Source: Chryseobacterium binzhouense
GTDB taxonomy: Bacteria; Bacteroidota; Bacteroidia; Flavobacteriales; Weeksellaceae
Direction: 5' to 3'
Assembly: GCF_007474545.1 (NCBI RefSeq)
Contig: NZ_VKOG01000001.1
Coordinates: 62,001 to 126,000 of the forward strand
DNA length: 64,000 nt
Part shown: positions 49,338 to 58,278 of the stretch, in pieces
Layout: every line of letters starts with the position of its first letter
How positions within the stretch are numbered: the first letter of the stretch is position 1
Program-made: the position numbers and the translations under genes
Notes under the pieces: generated by a model
The model's input: only the letters and a program-made list of their open reading frames with translations
Told to the model about the DNA's origin: nothing
Database searches by the model: none

Positions 49338-50033
49338 ATGTTAGAAATCCTTTATCGTGACGAACATCTTATTGCCATTAACAAACCCAGCGGATTATTG
49401 GTTCACAAATCTTTTTATTCCGGAGAAGCAGATATGTATGCAATTCAGGAACTGAGAAAACAAATCGGACAAAAAGTGTATCCGGTTCATCGTTTAGACC
49501 GAAAAACTTCCGGTGTTTTATTGTTTACTCTAGATAAAGAAACGCTGAGAATGATGAGTACCCAATTTGAAAATAAAATGGTTGAAAAGAAATATATCGC
49601 TATTCTGCGAGGCTGGACGAAAGAGGAAGAAACGATTGATTATGATCTGGTTAACGAAAACGAAATTACACAAAATGCAATAACGTACTATCGCCGTTTG
49701 CAAACTTCGGAAATAGATTTACCCTTTTTAAAGCATCCAACTTCGAGATATTGTCTCGTTGAAGCGATTCCTGAGACAGGAAGATTTCATCAGCTGAGAA
49801 AACATTTTAAACATATACTGCATCCGATTTTAGGTTGCAGAAAACATGGTTGTAATAAACAGAATAAATTGTGGCTTCAGACTTTTGGAATTAACAAAAT
49901 GACTCTTCATGCCCATCAACTAATTTTTAATCATCCTGTTTCTAATGAAAGAATTACGGTAAAAGCTACTATTGATGATGATTTTAAAAGAGTGGGAGAT
50001 ATTTTAAATTTTGATTTAAATTCTTATTCTTAG
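49338..50033 (+). CDS. TruC-like RluA-family pseudouridine synthase
   Basis: A 231-residue enzyme converting uridine to pseudouridine in RNA. The catalytic motif HRLDRKTSGVLLF is at residues 51-63 with D54 as the nucleophile; the N-terminus LEILYRDEHLIAINKPSGLLVHKS and the later PETGRFHQLRKHFKH are RluA-family motifs. Compact size without an S4 domain fits TruC, which acts at U65 of tRNA, but the target is inferred. Followed by the tandem array at 50052-50590. Confidence 0.88.
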   Translation: MLEILYRDEHLIAINKPSGLLVHKSFYSGEADMYAIQELRKQIGQKVYPVHRLDRKTSGVLLFTLDKETLRMMSTQFENKMVEKKYIAILRGWTKEEETIDYDLVNENEITQNAITYYRRLQTSEIDLPFLKHPTSRYCLVEAIPETGRFHQLRKHFKHILHPILGCRKHGCNKQNKLWLQTFGINKMTLHAHQLIFNHPVSNERITVKATIDDDFKRVGDILNFDLNSYS

Positions 50034-50051
50034 TAATTTAAATTAATTTTA

Positions 50052-50089
50052 ATGCAAAAATTATATTTTATCTTGTATTATTTAAGACA
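50052..50089. repeat. Diverged tail of a repeat unit (start of the array)
   Basis: AATGCAAAAATT onward to TTATTTAAGACA aligns with the last ~38 bp of the full units (AACGCAAAAATC ... TTATTTTAAGCA) with several changes. It is an old partial copy at the left end. Confidence 0.6.
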
Positions 50090-50278
50090 GCAAAGGCAAA
50101 TAAATTTGCTACGCGAAGCTTGAAAATATGGCTTAATCAATCAGCTTGTTGATTAATACTTTGCTCCTTAAAATGTGAGCAATAATTGATAAAACTTTGC
50201 GTTTAATTTTATATTTTACTTTTCAATTCTGTAAGCATTTAACGCAAAAATCTATTTCCATGCTTTTTATTTTAAGCA
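50090..50278. repeat. Tandem repeat unit 1 (189 bp), with cloverleaf-like segment 50090-50164
   Basis: About 95% identical to unit 2. Paired arms: outer GCAAAG/CTTTGC (50090-50095 with 50159-50164); GCAAA-TAAA-TTTGC; AAGC/GCTT; and AATCAG-CTTG-TTGATT, where unit 2 has CTGATT, giving a G-U pair here. The second half contains CTTTGCGTT and AACGCAAAA as distant inverted arms. Confidence 0.85.
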
Positions 50279-50468
50279 GCAAAGGCAAATAAATTTGCTA
50301 TGCGAAGCTTGAAAACATGGCTTAATCAAATCAGCTTGCTGATTAATACTTTGCTCCTTAAAATGTGAGCAATAATTGATAAAGCTTTGCGTTTAATTTT
50401 ATATTTTACTTTTCAATTCTGTAATCATTTAACGCAAAGATCTATTTCAATGCTTTTTATTTTAAGCA
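50279..50468. repeat. Tandem repeat unit 2 (190 bp), with cloverleaf-like segment 50279-50354
   Basis: Best-paired copy. Outer stem GCAAAG/CTTTGC (50279-50284 with 50349-50354); hairpin GCAAA-TAAA-TTTGC; hairpin AAGC/GCTT; hairpin AATCAG-CTTG-CTGATT, whose CUUG tetraloop is closed by G-C. The segment is 76 nt with four stems around a junction. It lacks the conserved bases of a real tRNA. Confidence 0.85.
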
Positions 50469-50590
50469 GCAAAGGCAATAAATTGCTACGCGAAGCTTGA
50501 AAACATGGCTTAATCAAATCAACTTGTTGATTAATACTTTGCTCCTTAAAATATTAATTCAATAAAATACATCTTTGCGTTAAAAAATTA
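50469..50590. repeat. Tandem repeat unit 3 (truncated), with cloverleaf-like segment 50469-50542
   Basis: The first 83 bp (to about 50551) match units 1 and 2, then similarity fades except for a CTTTGCGTTAAAA word near 50573. In the first hairpin one A and its partner T are both missing (GCAA-TAAA-TTGC); in the last, AATCAA-CTTG-TTGATT carries an A-U pair where unit 2 has G-C. Both changes keep the stems. Confidence 0.8.
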
Positions 50591-50690
50591 TCTTGCAGAT
50601 TACACAGATGTTTGTTTTTTATATATCCAATTTATAACACCTTTTTTCATAAAATATCATACATTAACCAAACATTAATTTTAAAATGAG

Positions 50691-50698
50691 TATTTTTG
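50691..50698 (+). promoter_or_regulatory. -7 promoter box of pyrD
   Basis: TATTTTTG, 15 nt before the ATG at 50714 and about 100 bp beyond the repeat array. Confidence 0.5.
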
Positions 50699-50713
50699 TA
50701 AAACTTTTTTTCA

Positions 50714-51751
50714 ATGTACAAATCGCTCATTCGCCCGATTCTTTTCAAATTTGATCCCGAAGAAGTTCATCATTTTACTTTTTCGATGTTGAAAAATTTC
50801 GGTTTCCTTACCAAATTATTTTTTCCTAAACCTATTGAAGATAAACGTCTTGAAAGAGAAGTTTTTGGATTGAAATTTAAAAACCCAGTTGGTTTGGCTG
50901 CCGGTTTTGATAAGAATGCGGTTTTATTTAATGAACTGGGAGATTTAGGATTCGGTTTTGTAGAAATTGGTACGGTTACGCCAAAAGCTCAGGCTGGAAA
51001 TCCTAAAAAAAGATTGTTCCGACTGATTGAAGATGGCGGAATTATCAACAGAATGGGCTTCAACAATGATGGTCTTGAAGCGGCGATCGAAAAACTTAAA
51101 GGCAACAAAGGCAAAATTATTATCGGTGGAAACATCGGAAAAAACACGAACACAACACCTGAAAATTATACTCAGGATTATTTGGATTGTTTTGAAGGTC
51201 TTCATCCTTACGTAGATTATTTTGTACTGAATGTAAGCTGCCCGAATGTTGGAAGTCACGCAAAACTGGAAGATGTTGAGTATTTGAGAGAGCTGATTAC
51301 AGCTGTAAAAGAAATTAATCAAACCAAAGTAAATCCAAAACCAATTCTTCTAAAAATAGCTCCGGATCTGAATAATCAGCAATTGGACGAAATTATAGAA
51401 CTGATTGCAGAAACAAAGATCGACGGAATTGTGGTTTCTAATACTTCTGTGAACAGAGAAGGTCTGAAAACTTCACCGGAAGTTTTAGCAGAAATCGGAA
51501 ATGGTGGTTTGAGCGGAAAACCAATTCGTGAACGCAGCACAAAAATGATTAAATATCTTTCAAATAAAAGCAACAGAGCTTTCCCGATCATCGGAGTTGG
51601 TGGAATTCATTCTGCAAAAGATGCCATTGAAAAACTGGATGCGGGAGCAACTTTAGTTCAGTTGTACACAGGTTTTATTTACGAAGGTCCGCAATTGATT
51701 AACGATATTAATCAGGAAATTTTGACGAGAGCGGGTAGAATTTCGAGGTAA
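50714..51751 (+). CDS. pyrD: Dihydroorotate dehydrogenase, quinone-type (class 2)
   Basis: FMN enzyme oxidising dihydroorotate to orotate in pyrimidine synthesis, passing electrons to menaquinone. The 345-residue length and N-terminal extension ([23 protein letters not shown]) mark class 2, membrane-associated via that helix. [36 protein letters not shown] and [13 protein letters not shown] (catalytic Ser region) are family motifs; [13 protein letters not shown] and [15 protein letters not shown] bind FMN. Monocistronic, promoter box and terminator present. A menaquinone user in an organism with menD fits. Confidence 0.96.
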   Translation: MYKSLIRPILFKFDPEEVHHFTFSMLKNFGFLTKLFFPKPIEDKRLEREVFGLKFKNPVGLAAGFDKNAVLFNELGDLGFGFVEIGTVTPKAQAGNPKKRLFRLIEDGGIINRMGFNNDGLEAAIEKLKGNKGKIIIGGNIGKNTNTTPENYTQDYLDCFEGLHPYVDYFVLNVSCPNVGSHAKLEDVEYLRELITAVKEINQTKVNPKPILLKIAPDLNNQQLDEIIELIAETKIDGIVVSNTSVNREGLKTSPEVLAEIGNGGLSGKPIRERSTKMIKYLSNKSNRAFPIIGVGGIHSAKDAIEKLDAGATLVQLYTGFIYEGPQLINDINQEILTRAGRISR

Positions 51752-51769
51752 TTTTTAAAGTAAAATATT

Positions 51770-51801
51770 GAAAAGCAAAATCCACTTCGATTTTGCTTTT
51801 C
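51770..51801. terminator. Bidirectional terminator between pyrD and the DUF445 gene
   Basis: GAAAAGCAAAATC pairs perfectly with GATTTTGCTTTTC across a 6-nt loop, with T/A flanks, between convergent genes. Confidence 0.88.
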
Positions 51802-51809
51802 GTGTTTAT

Positions 51810-53054
51810 TTATAAGAAAAAGTGTGACACCGTATAAATTATCAAACCGACCAATCCGCCAACTAAAGTTCCATTCACGCGGATAAATTGCAGGTCTTTA
51901 CCGACCTCTAACTCAAGCTTTTCGCTTAATTCTTTACCTTGCCAGTTTCCGACTGTTGAACTGATGAGGTTTCCTGCTTGATGAGTATTTCTCAGAATAT
52001 ATTTGTAAGCAGTTACTCTTACCCAATTGTCAATTTTATTCTGAAGATTTTCATCAGTTTTAAGATTTTGAGAAAACTCATTTAGATTTTTTGTAATGTA
52101 TTTTTTAAGTGAAGAAGTTTCTTCCTGCAATTCTGTGCTCAGTGTTTTTTTAATTGAATCCCAGATGTCGTTTGAATATTCTTTTAATTTATCATCTTTC
52201 AGAAAATCATTTTTAATAGTTTTAAATTCGTCATTCCATTTCGGATCTTCTTTTAATTCATTAGAAAAATCATAAATCTTTTTTGTAATTAAAGATCTGA
52301 TTTCGTGATCGGTATCCTCTTCTACTTCACGGAAGAAATCTGAAAGTCCGCTTGCAATTTTTTGGGCGATTTTATTATCTACAAAAGAAGGAATAAAAGA
52401 ATAGCTCCCTTTTTTTACTCTTTCCTGAATCATTCCGTCGTTTTCAATAAGGTAGTCTTTAATCTGTTTGGAAAGATTGGTCACAATTTTCTGATGATCA
52501 TTTTTGTCTAAAAGATAAATAATTCCGTTTCCTAAAATTTGGTTAAGCTGAATAGTATCAGTCATTTCCGAAACCTTTTTGCTGATAAAAGTACTCACTT
52601 CAGAATCATCCAGTTTATTAAGAATATCCAAAATGATGTCCGAAATATTTTTGATTAAAGCTTCCTGATTTCTTTCTTTTGAAAGCCATTCTCCCACAAA
52701 ATTTGAAATTTTTATTTTCTGAATATAAGGACGAATAGTTTCTGGCGAAAGAAAATTAGAAACCACAAAATTTCCAAGATTATCGCCCAATTTCTGTTTG
52801 CTGTTTTCAATCAGGTTTGTATGAGGAATCGGCAGACCAAGAGGGCGGCGAAAAAGTGCGGTTACGGCAAACCAATCTGCCAAAGCTCCTACCATTGCAG
52901 CCTCAGAAAATGCTCTTACATAGCCTATCCAATGAGAATGATGTGTTTTCTGAAGGATTGTGGTTACTACAAAAATTACTGCCATCAAAACAAAAAGTCC
53001 GGTGGCAAAAGCTTTATATTTATTGAGCTGTTTTCTTTTACTATTATCATTCAT
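51810..53054 (-). CDS. DUF445-family membrane protein
   Basis: A 414-residue protein. Two N-terminal hydrophobic segments surround the signature HWIGYVRAFSEAAMVGALADWFAVTALFRRPLGLPIPHT, the hallmark of DUF445. A long, charged helical domain follows (residues ~90-370), and a final hydrophobic helix (GGLVGLIIYTVSHFFL) anchors the C-terminus, giving a hairpin topology. Function unknown (YheB-like). Monocistronic. Confidence 0.9.
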   Translation of the reverse strand: MNDNSKRKQLNKYKAFATGLFVLMAVIFVVTTILQKTHHSHWIGYVRAFSEAAMVGALADWFAVTALFRRPLGLPIPHTNLIENSKQKLGDNLGNFVVSNFLSPETIRPYIQKIKISNFVGEWLSKERNQEALIKNISDIILDILNKLDDSEVSTFISKKVSEMTDTIQLNQILGNGIIYLLDKNDHQKIVTNLSKQIKDYLIENDGMIQERVKKGSYSFIPSFVDNKIAQKIASGLSDFFREVEEDTDHEIRSLITKKIYDFSNELKEDPKWNDEFKTIKNDFLKDDKLKEYSNDIWDSIKKTLSTELQEETSSLKKYITKNLNEFSQNLKTDENLQNKIDNWVRVTAYKYILRNTHQAGNLISSTVGNWQGKELSEKLELEVGKDLQFIRVNGTLVGGLVGLIIYTVSHFFL

Positions 53055-53263
53055 ATCATCAAGTGTAATAAATTGGTGATAAGTTCGTTTAATATAATGT
53101 TATCGCAAAATCAATCTTAAATAATTTCAAAAAACATTCCATAAATAGATTTTAACTTAATTTTTAACAATAAATTTCATTATAAAACGGAAGAATTTGC
53201 GTTAAAATCTCTTAAATTGAGTTAAACTGCTGTTTCAATAACGTACTGACAATTATGTTTTTA

Positions 53264-53271
53264 TAATTTTG
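53264..53271 (+). promoter_or_regulatory. -7 promoter box of the L,D-transpeptidase-like gene
   Basis: TAATTTTG, 32 nt before the ATG at 53304. Confidence 0.45.
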
Positions 53272-53303
53272 CATGACCTAATTAAATTTAACATAATATT
53301 TAA

Positions 53304-54065
53304 ATGAAAGGATTTTATAGGTTATTAGGAATGGTTTATCTCATAACAACTTCTTTTTATCTTTCTCCAAAGAAAAATGTTACAGAAAATAAAAAAATCA
53401 TCGCCGAAAGAACAGTAAAAACAACTCCGGAAAATGTATCTAACGAAAAAACCGGCAATCTAAGTTCATCTGAAGAACTTTACAATTCCATCTTATTTGA
53501 TGATGAAAATAAACTGAATTTTGATGTTTTTGCAAAAGCAATTTTAGGATTTAACAATCTTAAAAAAGCAGGAAAACTGAATGAAGATGCTCATCTGCTG
53601 ACCGTTTGTGATTTCTCTATGTCTTCCAACAAAAAAAGACTTTGGGTAATTGATATGAACGAAAGAAAAGTAGTTTTCAATTCTTTAGTAGCACACGGTA
53701 AGAACACCGGTGAGGAATTTGCGGAAAAATTTTCAAATACTGAGAGTTCGTACCAAAGCAGTTTGGGCTTTTATATTACCGATACCACTTACGAGGGTGG
53801 AAACGGCTATTCACTAAGACTTTTGGGAATGGATAAAGGTTTTAATGATGCCGCTTTACAAAGAGCCGTAGTGATGCACGGTGCAAATTACGTAAGTGAA
53901 GAATTTGCTGCCACTCACAAAAGAATCGGAAGAAGCTGGGGTTGTCCCGCTGTTCCGAGAGCTTTGGCAGAACCTATCATCAACACCATCAAAGGCAAAA
54001 ATGTACTCTTCATTTACTATCCTGATGAAAATTACCTCTCATCTTCCGAGTGGTTAAAATCATAA
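53304..54065 (+). CDS. Murein L,D-transpeptidase catalytic-domain family protein
   Basis: A 253-residue exported protein (N-terminal hydrophobic stretch MVYLITTSFYLS). DFSMSSNKKRLWVIDMNERKVVFNSLVAHGKNTG starts the YkuD-like domain. The active-site motif GRSWGCPAVP includes C214, preceded by VMHGANYVSEE with the histidine. Close relatives in Flavobacteriia are annotated as L,D-transpeptidase catalytic-domain proteins. They would form 3-3 crosslinks or attach proteins to peptidoglycan, but activity for this branch is not proven. Monocistronic. Confidence 0.86.
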   Translation: MKGFYRLLGMVYLITTSFYLSPKKNVTENKKIIAERTVKTTPENVSNEKTGNLSSSEELYNSILFDDENKLNFDVFAKAILGFNNLKKAGKLNEDAHLLTVCDFSMSSNKKRLWVIDMNERKVVFNSLVAHGKNTGEEFAEKFSNTESSYQSSLGFYITDTTYEGGNGYSLRLLGMDKGFNDAALQRAVVMHGANYVSEEFAATHKRIGRSWGCPAVPRALAEPIINTIKGKNVLFIYYPDENYLSSSEWLKS

Positions 54066-54071
54066 AAAATT

Positions 54072-54099
54072 AAAGCAGTCTAAATAGGCTGCTTTTTTT
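54072..54099 (+). terminator. Intrinsic terminator after the transpeptidase-like gene
   Basis: AAAGCAG-tCT pairs with GG-CTGCTTT (one mismatch) around AATA, followed by seven T. Confidence 0.82.
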
Positions 54100-54120
54100 G
54101 GCACTAAAAAAACAATTGTT

Positions 54121-54142
54121 TATCACTATTTTTGTAGTGATA
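54121..54142. promoter_or_regulatory. Palindrome centred on a -7-like box, 5' of the receptor-like gene
   Basis: TATCACTA, TTTTTG centre, TAGTGATA: eight-base perfect arms. The motif TATTTTTG (54127-54134) lies inside, so a regulator bound there would block a promoter. If it serves the gene at 54376, the leader is about 235 nt. The interval 54143-54375 shows no other clear element. Confidence 0.5.
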
Positions 54143-54375
54143 TTTTTTTATTTAGATTTGCCAATCAATTTAAATCTCCGTCTTGTGTAACAAAAAAGTT
54201 TTAATGATAACTAATTATTCAACCTTTTAGGGTTTAAAAGATTTCAGATAAGAAATTTTACCACAATAATTTAAACTATAAAAAAAGTAAATCTTATCAA
54301 TCGCAATGATTTTAAAAGCAAATTAATAAATCAGCGACTGCATAAGATTAATAAAAACAATAAATATCTACATAT

Positions 54376-57078
54376 ATGAAAATAAAAATCTCCCTTTTCC
54401 TGATGTTTTTTTTCTCTCTCATCACGTTTGCACAGAAAACTGTTACGGGAAAAATTACAGATGAAGACGGCGTAGCCATTCCAAGCGCAAGTGTAACGAT
54501 TGAAGAGCCGGGAAAAGATGCCATTTTAGCTTATGGAATTACCAATTCTAAAGGTGAATATAAAGTAACATTTACCTCATCTGAGTCTAATGTAGATCTT
54601 AAGGTAAAAGCATTTAATCAAAAAACTCTTACTCAACAAATCAGCAACAGCAATCAGAATCTTAGCTTTAGGCTTCAGCCGGAGGCTACAGAGATAAAAG
54701 AAGTACAGCTGAAAACCAAGATGATCACAGCTCGTGGAGACACCATTGCATACGATCTTAAAGCATTCGACAGTAAAAATGACCGAACGCTTGCTGATGT
54801 AATGAAAAAAATCCCGGGAATTGAAGTGAAAACCGACGGAACCGTTCTCTATCAAGGTAATCCTATCAATAAATTTTATGTAGAAGGAAAAGACCTGATG
54901 GAAGGCGGCTACGGAACTATTAATAACTCGCTTCCAAAAGATGCGGTTGCAAAAGTTGAGGTTCTGGAAAATCATCAGCCTGTGAAAATGCTGCAGGGGA
55001 AAATTCCTTCTGATGCAGCTGCCCTTAATATTAAACTTAAAAAAAATGTCACCATGACCGGAAGAGGCGAAGTCGGAAGTGGTTTTGGTGATCCATGGTT
55101 GTGGAATGTAAAACTTACCCCGATGTTTTTCAGTAAAAAACAGCAGTGGGTTCTCAATTACAAAACCAACAACATGGGAGAACAGGTAGAAAATGAAGGC
55201 AACATTATCGGTTTTGGAAGTTCATGGGAAGGAAGAAGAAGCAATATAGGACAAAATAACTGGCTTAGTGTAGAAAATGCAAGTGTTCCTAATCTTCCCG
55301 TACGAAGATATTTATTCAATAATGTTCATTATTTATCCGCCAATTACCTTACTAATATTGATAAAAAGCAGGAATGGGAACTGAAAACCAATGCCAATTA
55401 TACTAATAATGCGGTGGAAAGAGAATCGACGACGTATGTTACCGATTTCCAGCAAAATACACAGTACGGGTACAGCTTTTTAAACAATTTTTATACAGAT
55501 AAACTAAAAGGGGAATTGATTTTTACGAAAAACGCAAAAAAAGGTTTCTTTAAAAATGTTACTACTTTCTCGCAATTCTGGAATGGGGAAAGAGCTGACG
55601 CAAACAGATGGGATGCTTTGAGCAACAGATTCGGAAATCAGTCTGTACAATCTCCAACTTCTTCATTTCAAAACTCTTTAAGCACCATTATTCCGTGGAA
55701 GGAAAAAATGGTTAATTTAAAATCATACATCAGCTATCAGGATGATAATCAGACTTTACAGATAACACCAGCCAATTACCTACAGATTCCGTTTATTCAA
55801 AATAATGCATTTACAACAATACCTTTTGCTCCCGGAAGTATTGCCTTACAAAATTACCGAATGAAAACTTTAGACACATCGCATTCGGCAAATATTAGCT
55901 TTACTACGAAAGGATGGACTTTTACTCCACAGATTGGTGTTGATTTTTCTACGGACAATCTTACAACAAACTTTGACGGCGTTACAACAGGAGTTGTAGG
56001 AGCGCCAGATTTCAACAGCCCATTATATGACAATGCCTTGAAATTCACAGAAGTTACACCATCTGCCTCAGTAGGAATCAACTATAAATCTGATGCATGG
56101 AGTTTATTTTCTAATATTCCTGTAAATTTCAACAGCATCAAAGCTGAAGATCCGGCAAGAAATGTTTACAAAACCTTAAACAGAACAACTTTTACTCCTA
56201 ATATTTTTGCTCAGTACACTTTCGCTTCTTTCTTTAAGGCAAGTATTAACGGAAACATCAGCAATAATTTCGGAGATATTCAGACTGCCTATGCAGGATA
56301 TATTTTAACAAGTCCCGGAGGTTTTAATGTAATGAATGCTAATAATCCAATCCCGCAAACCACTACAAAGAGTTTGGGAGGAAGATTAGAATACAGAAAT
56401 CCGCTTAATAACTTATTTTTCAATACAGGATACAGATTGAGTGATTCTAAAAATAATTTGCTGGCATCAAGCAGAGTAAATGAGTCAGGATTTAGTGTAA
56501 TCGAATATATTGAGAGAGAAAACAATAGACAAACGAATACTTTATACGCGGAAATTGGAAAATACTTTCCAAAATTTAAGACTAATCTATCGGTAACATT
56601 CAACGAGACTGAAACAACTTCACAACAGCTTAGAAACAACGACTTTATTGATAACAAAAATACAGGAAATACACTTGGTTTCAAATTCAACAACACATAT
56701 TTCTCCTGGATGAGTATTGATTTTAATCTTTCGAAGAGCTGGACAAAACAAACTAACGGAATTCAGGACAACAAAACCGAAGGCTACAATCACAACCTGA
56801 ATGTATTCTTTTATCCTTTGGAAAATCACACAATCGGTTTTTACTGGGATCAGATCAACTCAACGTTTGTGGATACACAATACCAAAATGCATTTTATGA
56901 CTTGTCTTATCAGTTTAGCTGGGCAAGTAAAAAAATAGATTTTGAACTAAAATGGATGAATATTGCCAACCGAAAAGTTTTTGAAAGAATTGATCTCAAC
57001 TTAGCTACAGTAGCACAAACAACCATGTTGCTCCGTCCAAGCCAGGTAATGTTTACCGTTAAATTCAACTTCAAATAA
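54376..57078 (+). CDS. TonB-receptor-like outer-membrane beta-barrel with carboxypeptidase-like regulatory domain
   Basis: A 900-residue outer-membrane protein. A signal peptide (residues ~1-20, ending TFA) is followed by a CarboxypepD-reg-like domain (KTVTGKITDEDGVAIPSASVTI). The plug-like segment (LADVMKKIPGIEVKTDGTVLYQGNPINKFYVEGKDLM) is next, and a long strand-rich barrel ends in MFTVKFNFK with a terminal aromatic. No clear TonB box is visible, so substrate import via TonB is uncertain. It is followed by a GLPGLI-family gene after 194 bp, a pairing often seen in Flavobacteriia. Ligand unknown. Confidence 0.88.
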   Translation: MKIKISLFLMFFFSLITFAQKTVTGKITDEDGVAIPSASVTIEEPGKDAILAYGITNSKGEYKVTFTSSESNVDLKVKAFNQKTLTQQISNSNQNLSFRLQPEATEIKEVQLKTKMITARGDTIAYDLKAFDSKNDRTLADVMKKIPGIEVKTDGTVLYQGNPINKFYVEGKDLMEGGYGTINNSLPKDAVAKVEVLENHQPVKMLQGKIPSDAAALNIKLKKNVTMTGRGEVGSGFGDPWLWNVKLTPMFFSKKQQWVLNYKTNNMGEQVENEGNIIGFGSSWEGRRSNIGQNNWLSVENASVPNLPVRRYLFNNVHYLSANYLTNIDKKQEWELKTNANYTNNAVERESTTYVTDFQQNTQYGYSFLNNFYTDKLKGELIFTKNAKKGFFKNVTTFSQFWNGERADANRWDALSNRFGNQSVQSPTSSFQNSLSTIIPWKEKMVNLKSYISYQDDNQTLQITPANYLQIPFIQNNAFTTIPFAPGSIALQNYRMKTLDTSHSANISFTTKGWTFTPQIGVDFSTDNLTTNFDGVTTGVVGAPDFNSPLYDNALKFTEVTPSASVGINYKSDAWSLFSNIPVNFNSIKAEDPARNVYKTLNRTTFTPNIFAQYTFASFFKASINGNISNNFGDIQTAYAGYILTSPGGFNVMNANNPIPQTTTKSLGGRLEYRNPLNNLFFNTGYRLSDSKNNLLASSRVNESGFSVIEYIERENNRQTNTLYAEIGKYFPKFKTNLSVTFNETETTSQQLRNNDFIDNKNTGNTLGFKFNNTYFSWMSIDFNLSKSWTKQTNGIQDNKTEGYNHNLNVFFYPLENHTIGFYWDQINSTFVDTQYQNAFYDLSYQFSWASKKIDFELKWMNIANRKVFERIDLNLATVAQTTMLLRPSQVMFTVKFNFK

Positions 57079-57083
57079 AACAG

Positions 57084-57110
57084 AAAGCCAATCAGGAAGA
57101 TTGGCTTTTT
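57084..57110 (+). terminator. Intrinsic terminator after the outer-membrane gene
   Basis: Perfect AAAGCCAATC / GATTGGCTTT with a 5-nt loop and T tail. The GLPGLI gene therefore needs its own promoter or read-through. Confidence 0.88.
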
Positions 57111-57272
57111 TAATGTTCATTCAAAAAATAATTTAAAAAAAGTGTAACATTTTTTATATAACCCCAACTAATTAATTAAAATAAACATTCAAATCTCTAT
57201 AAAATAGATTGATGATTTAATAAGCACAGATGAATAACTATAATTATCTATATTCTTAAATAAATATCTATT

Positions 57273-58160
57273 ATGAAAAATATACTATCATTCTTATTTA
57301 TTGCTGTTTTTGCCATTGCAAATGCGCAGGAAACCGCAAATAGATTTTTTTATGAATTGACTTATGTACCAAATAAGGATTCTTTGGAAAAGAAAAACAA
57401 AGAAATGATGATCCTGGATATTACAAAAGATAAATCTATTTACCGCGATTATCTTGCTGTTTCTCAAGATTCAATCTTAAAAGTTGAAGTAGAGGCTATG
57501 CAAAAGGCTGGGGTTTTTAAAGATTTATCAAAAACATTGAAACAGCCGAAATTTTCTCATGTAATTACTAAGACATATCCGTCAATGGACGTTTCTTATG
57601 CAGATTATATATTGCAGGACAAAGTGAGCTATAAAGATGGAAGCTCATTAGTCTGGAATATTTCCAATGAAAAAGCTAAAATCGGTACTTATGACACTCA
57701 GAAAGCCACTACAACTTTTGGAGGCAGAAAGTGGACTGCATGGTTTACAACAGAAGTGCCTTTTCAGGATGGACCTTACAAATTTAAAGGTTTACCCGGC
57801 TTAATTGTAAAGGTGGAAGATGATGCTAAAAATTATTCTTGGGAATTGAAGGGCAATAAAAAAATCGCTGATTACAATCCTGAAAGTTATTCAGAAAAAT
57901 TAATGAAGCAATTCGGACAAGGGAGAAACAACTTAGAAGTAAATAGAGAAAAATTTGAGCAAATGTATGCTGCTTATAAAAAAGATCCTTTTGGAAGCAT
58001 TAGATCCCAATTATCACAAATCCCGGCAGATGCAAAAATGCCTGATGGAACATCAATGTCTCAAATGATGAAAGATGCTGAAGAAAGAATGAAAAAATAT
58101 TTAAGCGAAAATAACAACTCTATTGAGATTCTTGAGGCAACAGCAAAAAAGAAAAAATAG
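57273..58160 (+). CDS. GLPGLI-family exported protein
   Basis: A 295-residue protein with a signal peptide (MKNILSFLFIAVFAIANAQ). The namesake motif is present exactly: YKFKGLPGLIVKVEDD around residue 170, after FTTEVPFQDGP. The C-terminus is lysine-rich (KMPDGTSMSQMMKDAEERMKK) and ends in KKKK. Such proteins are restricted to Bacteroidota, usually next to an outer-membrane protein as here, and have no known biochemical role. Separated from the upstream receptor-like gene by a terminator. Confidence 0.92.
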   Translation: MKNILSFLFIAVFAIANAQETANRFFYELTYVPNKDSLEKKNKEMMILDITKDKSIYRDYLAVSQDSILKVEVEAMQKAGVFKDLSKTLKQPKFSHVITKTYPSMDVSYADYILQDKVSYKDGSSLVWNISNEKAKIGTYDTQKATTTFGGRKWTAWFTTEVPFQDGPYKFKGLPGLIVKVEDDAKNYSWELKGNKKIADYNPESYSEKLMKQFGQGRNNLEVNREKFEQMYAAYKKDPFGSIRSQLSQIPADAKMPDGTSMSQMMKDAEERMKKYLSENNNSIEILEATAKKKK

Positions 58161-58189
58161 CATTCATATTTAACTAAACTATATTTTGA

Positions 58190-58223
58190 TAAACCCAGAT
58201 ACTATTCGTATTTGGGTTTATTT
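58190..58223 (+). terminator. Intrinsic terminator after the GLPGLI gene
   Basis: TAAACCCAgATAC pairs with GTATtTGGGTTTA around a 5-nt loop (one mismatched pair), then TTTAT. Confidence 0.82.
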
Positions 58224-58259
58224 ATGAATTTTCATTATTTAGATTAAATTTAAATAGCG

Positions 58260-58267
58260 TATATTTG
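58260..58267 (+). promoter_or_regulatory. -7 promoter box of feoA
   Basis: TATATTTG, 11 nt before the TTG start codon of feoA. Confidence 0.55.
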
Positions 58268-58278
58268 CACTCAAAATT

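Noticed and set aside
50090-50542. Possible true tRNA genes or a CRISPR array in the repeated region
   Set aside because: The segments lack tRNA consensus bases (no TTCGA arm, wrong anticodon stem). Units are 190 bp with no alternating spacers, so this is not CRISPR.
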